From Cyclobacteriaceae bacterium (GTDB lineage Bacteria; Bacteroidota; Bacteroidia; Cytophagales; Cyclobacteriaceae): a stretch of DNA of 5,757 nucleotides. The DNA lies in the NCBI GenBank assembly GCA_019751475.1, contig JAIENH010000072.1, positions 1 to 5,757 of the forward strand. The letters run 5' to 3'. Of this stretch, positions 1 to 4,456 are shown one piece after another (the first letter of the stretch is position 1; each line of letters begins with the position of its first letter). The position numbers and the translations under genes were made by a program. Below the pieces are notes generated by a model, which worked only from the letters and a program-made list of their open reading frames with translations, did no database searches and was not told the origin of the DNA.

Positions 1-894
1 AGTAGATGTGTCACCAGTGCCTTTATGCAGCACAGAAATAAAAAATCCTTCTCCCTTCACCCGGTGCGGATAGCATTGGTAGCCGATGCAACCTGATTTT
101 TCTAGTGTAGCTATTCCCCACGCTGGGTTCAGCGTAAGCGAAACACTCTCGGCTGCAAAGTCTTGAGTGAGAGTTGCAACGGCCTCCATGTTTTCTTTTT
201 CTTCGTACGTGCACGTGGAGTAAATCAACACGCCACCGGGCTTTAGTGCAGGCCACACATCGTTTACAATTCTTCGCTGCCGCTGTGAGCACAGCTCTAC
301 ATTGTTGGGCGACCATTCTTTCATTGCCTCAGGGTCTTTGCGAAAGAGTCCTTCGCCCGAGCACGGTGCATCGGTCACGATCACATCAAAAAATCCCGTA
401 AGGCGCTGAAAGTCGCGCGGGTCTTGTTGCGTGACAATCACATTACTATAACCCCACTTCTGAATATTCTCCGCCAGGATAGACGCACGACTGCGGATCA
501 CTTCATTCGACACCAGCAGGCTATCGCCCGAAAGCAGGCTCAGCAGGTGTGTTGATTTTCCTCCCGGTGCTGCGCAGAGATCAAGCACGCGCAGCGGCTG
601 CGTGATGTCTACCGATTGCTTCAGTGCCTGCTCCAATAACAGCGAACTTGCCTCTTGCACGTAGTAGGCACCTGCATGCAAGCGAGGGTCGAGTGTAAAC
701 ACCGGTCGCTCACTGAGGTAGCGGCCCTGATCGGCCCACGGCACGGGGTCGGCCGGCCATGCAATCTTTTTTTTCGGATGGAGTCGTATGCTCACGGGCG
801 GAGGCGCCTCCAGCGCAACGCAAAATGCCGGGAACTCAGGCCCCAGCAATGCCTTCATATTTTTTTCAAACTCTGCCGGAAGATGCCATGCCAC
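1..894 (-). CDS. rsmF: RsmF-like rRNA (cytosine-C5) methyltransferase, 3' end cut by window
   Basis: An S-adenosylmethionine-dependent m5C RNA methyltransferase of the NOL1/NOP2/Sun family, expected to modify a cytosine in 16S rRNA in the cytoplasm. The visible 298 residues include the N-terminal LPAEF...LLGPEF segment (5-21), HAGAYYVQEASS (73-84) typical of RsmF/YebU, the SAM-binding motif LDLCAAPGGKSTHL (104-117), motif IV DAPCSGEGLF with Cys178, and motif VI YSTCTYEEKEN with Cys228. In this family the motif VI Cys is the nucleophile and the motif IV Cys helps release the product. RVKGEGFFISVL (278-289) is also typical; the C-terminal RNA-binding part lies beyond the left edge. I chose the GTG at 894: an in-frame TGA sits two codons upstream (898-900), and the ATG at 858 would remove the conserved HLPAEFEKN segment. 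It is divergent from the fumarylacetoacetase gene. Family certain; exact target base inferred. Confidence 0.93.
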   Translation of the reverse strand, partial: MAWHLPAEFEKNMKALLGPEFPAFCVALEAPPPVSIRLHPKKKIAWPADPVPWADQGRYLSERPVFTLDPRLHAGAYYVQEASSLLLEQALKQSVDITQPLRVLDLCAAPGGKSTHLLSLLSGDSLLVSNEVIRSRASILAENIQKWGYSNVIVTQQDPRDFQRLTGFFDVIVTDAPCSGEGLFRKDPEAMKEWSPNNVELCSQRQRRIVNDVWPALKPGGVLIYSTCTYEEKENMEAVATLTQDFAAESVSLTLNPAWGIATLEKSGCIGYQCYPHRVKGEGFFISVLHKGTGDTST

Positions 895-908
895 AACTCA
901 AATTAGAT

Positions 909-916
909 TATTTTTG
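909..916 (+). promoter_or_regulatory. Candidate Bacteroidota -7 promoter box (TATTTTTG)
   Basis: TATTTTTG matches all specified positions of the Bacteroidota -7 consensus TAnnTTTG and ends 18 bp before the ATG of the fumarylacetoacetase gene, which would give a short leader. I see no convincing TTTG -33 box 17-23 bp upstream, so only half of the promoter is supported. The AT-rich sequence here could produce the match by chance. Confidence 0.4.
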
Positions 917-923
917 AACAGAT

Positions 924-928
924 AAGGA
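924..928 (+). promoter_or_regulatory. Shine-Dalgarno-like AAGGA that decides the fumarylacetoacetase start
   Basis: AAGGA lies 6 bp before the ATG at 935 but only 3 bp before the in-frame GTG at 932. The spacing favours the ATG over the GTG. Bacteroidota often initiate without a strong Shine-Dalgarno sequence, so this is supporting evidence only. Confidence 0.45.
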
Positions 929-934
929 AATGTG

Positions 935-2206
935 ATGATCAACGCCAACAGCCCGGAACTGAAAAGCTGGGTAGAAGTGCCCCCGCACTCCGACTTTCCC
1001 ATTCAAAATCTCCCGTTTGGGATTTTTAAAACCAAGTACCTGCCGCCCGTAGCGGGCGTGGCCATTGGTGAGCATGTGCTCGACCTGGTGTACTTGCACG
1101 AGCATGATTTTCTCGATGGCCTCGGTCTGCCCGCAGGTGTCTTCAATCAAAAACAACTCAACGGTTTTTTTTCGCTGGGGCGGAAAAAAGTTGGCGAAGT
1201 GCGCCAGCGCATCTCTGAATTGCTACGCCACGATGCAGACGAACTGCGCGACAACAAAGCAGCACGCGAGATCGCCCTGCTGCCCATGCAGGAGACCCAG
1301 ATGTTGCTGCCGGTGAACATCCCCAACTATACGGACTTTTACAGCAGCGAAGAACACGCTACCAATGTCGGCTCGATGTTTCGCGATCCTAAAAATGCAT
1401 TGCTGCCCAATTGGAAACATTTGCCTGTAGGCTATCACGGGCGGGCATCATCCATTGTGGTATCAGGTACACCCATTCATCGGCCCAAAGGACAGGTGAA
1501 GGCGCCCGATGCGGAGTTTCCTTCATTTATGTCATCTCAAAAACTTGACTTTGAATTGGAGATGGCCTTCATCACGTGTACGAACACGAGTTTGGGCAAA
1601 CCCATTCTCTTGCGCGAAGCAGAAGAACACATTGTTGGCTTTGTTCTCTTCAACGACTGGTCGGCCCGCGACATTCAACAATGGGAGTACGTGCCGCTCG
1701 GCCCTTTCCTCGGAAAGAATTTTGGCTCAACCATATCTCCCTGGGTAGTTACGCTGGATGCACTGGAACCGTTTCGCACAGAAGGCCCGGAGCAAGTTCC
1801 GCACGTGCTGCCTTACCTCGCCTTTGAGGGAAAGCGGAATTTTGATATTCAGTTGGAAGTATTGATTGACACAGAGAAGTCGGGGCCGGTTACTGCCTGT
1901 CGCACAAATTTTAAATACATGTATTGGAATGCTGCGCAGCAACTGGCGCATCATACCGTAAACGGCTGCAACATTGAGGTAGGCGATGTGTATGCATCGG
2001 GTACCATCAGCGGACCTTCACCCGGTTCGTATGGTTCGTTGCTGGAACTTACGTGGAATGGACAACGACCGCTGCACCTGGCCGATGGAACCGATAGAAA
2101 ATTTTTGGAAGACGGTGACACGGTAATTATCCGCGGTCATGCCGAGAGCAAGGGTGTGCGCATCGGGTTTGGCGAATGTTCCGGAAAAATATTACCTGCA
2201 CGCTAA
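935..2206 (+). CDS. fahA: Fumarylacetoacetase (EC 3.7.1.2)
   Basis: Hydrolyses 4-fumarylacetoacetate to fumarate and acetoacetate, the last step of tyrosine/phenylalanine breakdown through homogentisate, in the cytoplasm. The 423-residue product is close in length to the human enzyme (419) and aligns along its whole length from memory. An N-terminal SH3-like domain (SDFPIQNLPFGIF near residue 20) precedes the catalytic domain. Visible counterparts of active-site and metal residues are Asp134 (YTDFYSS), His141 (EEHATNVG), Arg150 (MFRD), Tyr167 (VGYHGRASS), Glu207 and Glu209 (FELEMAF), Asp241 (NDWSARDIQ), Gln248, Lys261 (FLGKNFG) and Thr357 (SGTISGP). All appear intact, so an active enzyme is expected. 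The ATG at 935 is preferred over the GTG at 932 because of Shine-Dalgarno spacing. It is probably the first gene of a three-gene operon; the genes for homogentisate dioxygenase and the other upstream steps are not in this window. Confidence 0.97.
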   Translation: MINANSPELKSWVEVPPHSDFPIQNLPFGIFKTKYLPPVAGVAIGEHVLDLVYLHEHDFLDGLGLPAGVFNQKQLNGFFSLGRKKVGEVRQRISELLRHDADELRDNKAAREIALLPMQETQMLLPVNIPNYTDFYSSEEHATNVGSMFRDPKNALLPNWKHLPVGYHGRASSIVVSGTPIHRPKGQVKAPDAEFPSFMSSQKLDFELEMAFITCTNTSLGKPILLREAEEHIVGFVLFNDWSARDIQQWEYVPLGPFLGKNFGSTISPWVVTLDALEPFRTEGPEQVPHVLPYLAFEGKRNFDIQLEVLIDTEKSGPVTACRTNFKYMYWNAAQQLAHHTVNGCNIEVGDVYASGTISGPSPGSYGSLLELTWNGQRPLHLADGTDRKFLEDGDTVIIRGHAESKGVRIGFGECSGKILPAR

Positions 2207-2218
2207 CAATATTGATCG

Positions 2219-2626
2219 ATGAAAGTAAAGATCATGTTCTACTGCATCGTAGCCCTGCTGGTGGTGCTGGACAGTATGTTGCTCTCAAGTCCTAACCTGC
2301 TGGGCAAGTTCGGCATGTTTATCTACAAGGCGCACTACCTCCGCACATTTCCCAGAACGTTGCTTACGGTAAGTGTGGTGGTGATGGCGTCCCTAGTCAT
2401 CAGTTGGGTGGTGAGCAAGTGGCTGAAGAAATGGATGAGCGTAGTGATATTGCTTGTATTGATTGGTCTCACCATCTGGTTGTTCTACCAGACGGTGATG
2501 GAGTTTTCGCACGGCACGCTGAGTCACATCGGGCGGAAGTTTCGCTACGGTACGTATTTGCTTCCCGCTATTCTTCTCCTGATTTTTTCGAATGCAATGG
2601 TTAGCTTACCAAAAAATAAGCGATGA
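2219..2626 (+). CDS. Small four-helix membrane protein of unknown function
   Basis: I do not recognise this 135-residue protein. Its sequence predicts four membrane-spanning helices, at about residues 5-23, 47-66, 73-91 and 111-128. Basic stretches lie between them (SKWLKKW at 66-72, GRKFRY at 105-110) and the C-terminus is basic (PKNKR). The first helix could be read as an uncleaved signal anchor. I see no metal-binding, catalytic or lipoprotein motif. It begins 12 bp after the fumarylacetoacetase stop, and its TGA overlaps the ATG of the flavin reductase gene by 4 bp (ATGA), so cotranslation with that gene is likely. Position suggests a link to the flanking catabolic genes, for example uptake or membrane association, but nothing in the sequence proves it. 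The gene itself is well supported by the tight spacing and the coherent membrane topology. Confidence 0.85.
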   Translation: MKVKIMFYCIVALLVVLDSMLLSSPNLLGKFGMFIYKAHYLRTFPRTLLTVSVVVMASLVISWVVSKWLKKWMSVVILLVLIGLTIWLFYQTVMEFSHGTLSHIGRKFRYGTYLLPAILLLIFSNAMVSLPKNKR

Positions 2627-3492
2627 GTATTCTTACAATCGACCCGAAGGAAATCCCCGCACCGAAGATGCACAGCTACCTGCTGAGTGCGGTGGTGCCG
2701 CGGCCCATTGCTTTCGCCAGCACGATCGATAAAGAAGGTAAGGTCAACCTCAGCCCGTTTAGTTTTTTTAATTGTTTTAGTTCCAATCCGCCCATCGTGG
2801 TGTTTTCGCCTTCGCGGAAGGGGCGCGACAATACCACCAAGCACACGTATGAAAATGTGAAAGAAGTGCCGGAGGTGGTAATCAACATCGTGAGCCACGC
2901 CATGGTGGAGCAGGCTTCTCTGTCTAGTTGTGAATTTCCGAAAGGTGTAAATGAATTTGTAAAGGCTGGATTCACGGAGCTTCCTTCCGTCCGCGTGAAG
3001 CCACCCCGTGTGAAAGAGTCACCCGTGTCGATGGAGTGCAAAGTGAACCAGGTGATAGAATTGGGTGCGAACGGGGGAGCGGGTAATCTCGTGATTTGCG
3101 AAGTGCTGCTGATGCACATTCAAGACCGTGTGCTGGATGCTCAAGGCAAAATTGATCCGCTCAAACTCGATGCCGTGGCCCGCATGGGTGGCGATCAGTA
3201 CTTGCGCATGTCGGCCGACACGATATTCTCGGTGCCGAAGCCAAATGAAAAACTAGGGATTGGCTTTGACGGACTTCCCGCTGAGGTCAGGCATAGTCAC
3301 GTTCTTTCTGGTAACGACTTGGGCCGGCTGGCCAATGTCGAGGCCTTACCTTCAGCAGATGAAATTCGATCATACAAAAATCCTGAACTTGATCGGGCTA
3401 TCGCTCAAGGCAGAGAAGCGGTTCATCAACTCGCTCAACAATACATTCGTGCAGGCCATGCTCTCGAAGCGTGGAAGGTGTTGTTGCGATAA
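2623..3492 (+). CDS. Flavin reductase family protein (FMN-binding split barrel)
   Basis: A 289-residue protein of the flavin reductase-like (DIM6/NTAB) family, which binds FMN in a split beta-barrel and usually reduces flavin with NAD(P)H or serves a partner monooxygenase. The family signature is clear: VVPRPIAFASTIDKEGKVNLSPFSFFN (residues 24-50), NPPIVVFSPSRKGRDNTTKHTYENV (55-79) with the phosphate-contacting SPSRKGRDNTTKHT loop, EVVINIV (84-90), and the late barrel segment GAGNLVICEVLLMHI (152-166). The barrel ends near residue 205. About 80 further residues, probably helical and including SGNDLGRLANVEALPSADEI (229-248), form a C-terminal extension. The ATG start overlaps the stop of the membrane-protein gene by 4 bp. 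In Bacteroidota I recall such genes lying beside homogentisate-pathway genes, which fits here, but the substrate is not known. It may supply reduced flavin or be an oxidoreductase in aromatic catabolism. Confidence 0.92.
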   Translation: MSILTIDPKEIPAPKMHSYLLSAVVPRPIAFASTIDKEGKVNLSPFSFFNCFSSNPPIVVFSPSRKGRDNTTKHTYENVKEVPEVVINIVSHAMVEQASLSSCEFPKGVNEFVKAGFTELPSVRVKPPRVKESPVSMECKVNQVIELGANGGAGNLVICEVLLMHIQDRVLDAQGKIDPLKLDAVARMGGDQYLRMSADTIFSVPKPNEKLGIGFDGLPAEVRHSHVLSGNDLGRLANVEALPSADEIRSYKNPELDRAIAQGREAVHQLAQQYIRAGHALEAWKVLLR

Positions 3493-3521
3493 ATAGGTAA
3501 GGAAAGGTTGGGGCTTTTAAT

Positions 3522-3590
3522 CTCTGCAAACCTCTGCGCACTCTGCGGTTGTTAATTTACCGCAAAGATCGCAGAGAAATCCACGCAAAG
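3522..3590. repeat. Palindromic intergenic repeat made of CTCTGCG/CGCARAG units
   Basis: Three CTCTGCR units (3522-3528, 3532-3538, 3541-3547) face three CGCARAG units (3561-3567, 3570-3576, 3584-3590). The core arms 3532-3549 and 3559-3576 are complementary at 15 of 18 positions around a 9-base AT-rich loop, with perfect 7-bp pairing at the base. It fills the gap between two convergent genes (stops at 3492 and 3610). I have seen similar CTCTGCG/CGCAAAG-rich palindromes between genes in Bacteroidota, so I think it is a dispersed genomic repeat. It may fold in both transcripts and act as a 3'-end signal, but it has no U-tract on either side. Confidence 0.75.
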
Positions 3591-3609
3591 TTGCGCTAAC
3601 ATTAGTTAT

Positions 3610-4269
3610 TCAAGAAAGCGCATTCAGATACGAATCGATGTAGCGGGATAATTGCTTCCGCTTGTATTGCATAATAAACCGTGGGTGCGCCAGTGGGATG
3701 ATGTTTTCAAACCACTGATGCTCTTCATTCAAAGCCGTAAGAAACTCGTAGTTTTTGCCTTCGCCAATGCAAAAGCACTTGTCGCGCTTCATTCCCAGTT
3801 CAATCACCTGGTTAATGGATTTTATCACGAAAGGCGTTACTGCCTTTTCTAACTTCTTATCATCGTAGTAATTGATATTCTTGCCTGACTTTGTAAAACC
3901 AAGCGGAGATACAGCCGAAACAAAATACCATTTATAAAATTTCTCCACTCCGCCATAGGCATCGATCATCCGGTAGATAAAATTCGATGATAGTTCAGGT
4001 TTTTTCGCAAATCGATTTTCAATACCACAGACTTCTTGCAATCGGATGGGATCCGTAAATGAAATTCCTGTAGTGCCCGACCCAAACCGTCCCGGGTTGA
4101 TGCCCAGCATAAGATGTCGCGGTTGACTGTCGTTGTAAAAAGCTTGGTAGAATTGCCGGTTGATATCGAATGTGTACGCGTCTTTGTAGGGATTCATGAC
4201 TTCCACACCCTTTGGTAAAGCTGTGCGCAGGTCGAGGTTTTTATAAAAAGACAAGATGGCATCGGCCAT
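3610..4269 (-). CDS. SMUG2-like uracil-DNA glycosylase family protein (DUF4918 type)
   Basis: A probable base-excision repair glycosylase that removes uracil or related damaged bases from DNA. With the ATG at 4269 it has 219 residues. Motif 1 is LGINPGRFGSGTTGISFTDP, in which Asn58 takes the place of the catalytic Asn of the SMUG GMNPGP motif. Motif 2 is AHPRFIMQYKRK, with His195 in the place of the motif 2 His. VSAVSPLGF (118-126) is another family-type segment. The open frame continues upstream to an ATG at 4452 (280 residues), but the extra 61 residues are largely encoded by a palindromic repeat. The family, as I recall it, begins around MADAILSFYKNL, which is the start chosen here; ATGs at 4287 and 4317 are also possible. 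A TATTTTTG box ends 20 bp before 4269, supporting this choice. It lies downstream of a helicase gene on the same strand. Family confident; substrate range unknown. Confidence 0.85.
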   Translation of the reverse strand: MADAILSFYKNLDLRTALPKGVEVMNPYKDAYTFDINRQFYQAFYNDSQPRHLMLGINPGRFGSGTTGISFTDPIRLQEVCGIENRFAKKPELSSNFIYRMIDAYGGVEKFYKWYFVSAVSPLGFTKSGKNINYYDDKKLEKAVTPFVIKSINQVIELGMKRDKCFCIGEGKNYEFLTALNEEHQWFENIIPLAHPRFIMQYKRKQLSRYIDSYLNALS

Positions 4270-4289
4270 CAGTTTATTAGAACCCATCT

Positions 4290-4297
4290 CAAAAATA
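4290..4297 (-). promoter_or_regulatory. Candidate -7 promoter box (TATTTTTG) for the glycosylase gene
   Basis: Read on the minus strand this is TATTTTTG, identical to the box before the fumarylacetoacetase gene and at a similar distance from the proposed start (20 bp versus 18 bp). It falls at the inner edge of the left arm of the 16-bp inverted repeat, so the repeat may carry the promoter. No clear -33 TTTG box is visible. If it is used, transcription starts downstream of the in-frame ATGs at 4452 and 4317 and probably close to or within the one at 4287. Confidence 0.35.
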
Positions 4298-4312
4298 CTT
4301 TTGAGCGGTTTT

Positions 4313-4399
4313 GTCATTCCGTCCCGATGAATCGGGATAATCCGGAATCCCAATTTAGATGTGCTAAACTTGGGATTGCGGGTCGTTGCCCGCAATGAC
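4313..4399. repeat. 87-bp composite palindromic element (GTCATT...AATGAC, three hairpins)
   Basis: The ends GTCATT (4313-4318) and AATGAC (4394-4399) are inverted copies. Inside are three stems. The first is TCCCGAT/ATCGGGA (4322-4328/4331-4337), enclosed by ATTCCG/CGGAAT (4316-4321/4343-4348). The second is AATCCCAA+TTTAG paired with CTAAA+TTGGGATT (4346-4358/4364-4377), 13 bp with one bulged C. The third is ATTGCGGG/CCCGCAAT (4375-4382/4389-4396), perfect over 8 bp. Neighbouring stems share a few bases, so they compete at their borders. GTCATTCCG-type palindromes occur as dispersed repeats in many bacterial genomes, and I take this as one of that general kind. It is translatable in the glycosylase frame (GFRIIPIHRDGMT on the minus strand). 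Confidence 0.75.
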
Positions 4400-4456
4400 C
4401 GCACATTTTTGAGATGGGTTTTGGAAGAACTTTTTGTCTGCCTTTTGCTCATGGTC

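Larger units (their letters stand above)
4281..4420. repeat. 140-bp segment bounded by a perfect 16-bp inverted repeat
   Basis: AACCCATCTCAAAAAT (4281-4296) is the exact reverse complement of ATTTTTGAGATGGGTT (4405-4420). The match stops sharply at both outer ends, as expected for the termini of an inserted element. I find no convincing direct repeat of flanking target sequence. The segment fills most of the gap between the helicase stop and the probable glycosylase start, and it contains a second, more elaborate palindromic unit. It has no coding capacity for a transposase, so it would have to be a non-autonomous (MITE-like) element or a locally formed palindrome. Confidence 0.7.

Noticed and set aside
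23..316. Minus-strand open frame of 97 codons
   Set aside because: It overlaps the methyltransferase in another frame, while the frame with DAPCSGEGLF and STCTY motifs is clearly the real one.
932..934. GTG start for fumarylacetoacetase
   Set aside because: It is in frame, but the AAGGA sequence is too close (3 bp); the next codon is an ATG with better spacing.
3522..3590. Short CRISPR-like array or canonical rho-independent terminator
   Set aside because: The units are only 7 bp with spacers of 2 to 13 bp and half are inverted, so it is not a CRISPR. The hairpin has no T-run after either arm, so it is not a canonical terminator.
4313..4399. tRNA-like gene because of the closed three-hairpin outline
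   Set aside because: The stems do not match tRNA arm lengths, there is no T-loop (GTTCRANNC) or A/B box-like consensus, and the closing stem is only 6 bp.
4271..4430. Target-site duplication flanking the 16-bp inverted repeat
   Set aside because: The 10 bases outside each arm (AGTTTATTAG and TTGGAAGAAC) share no convincing direct repeat.
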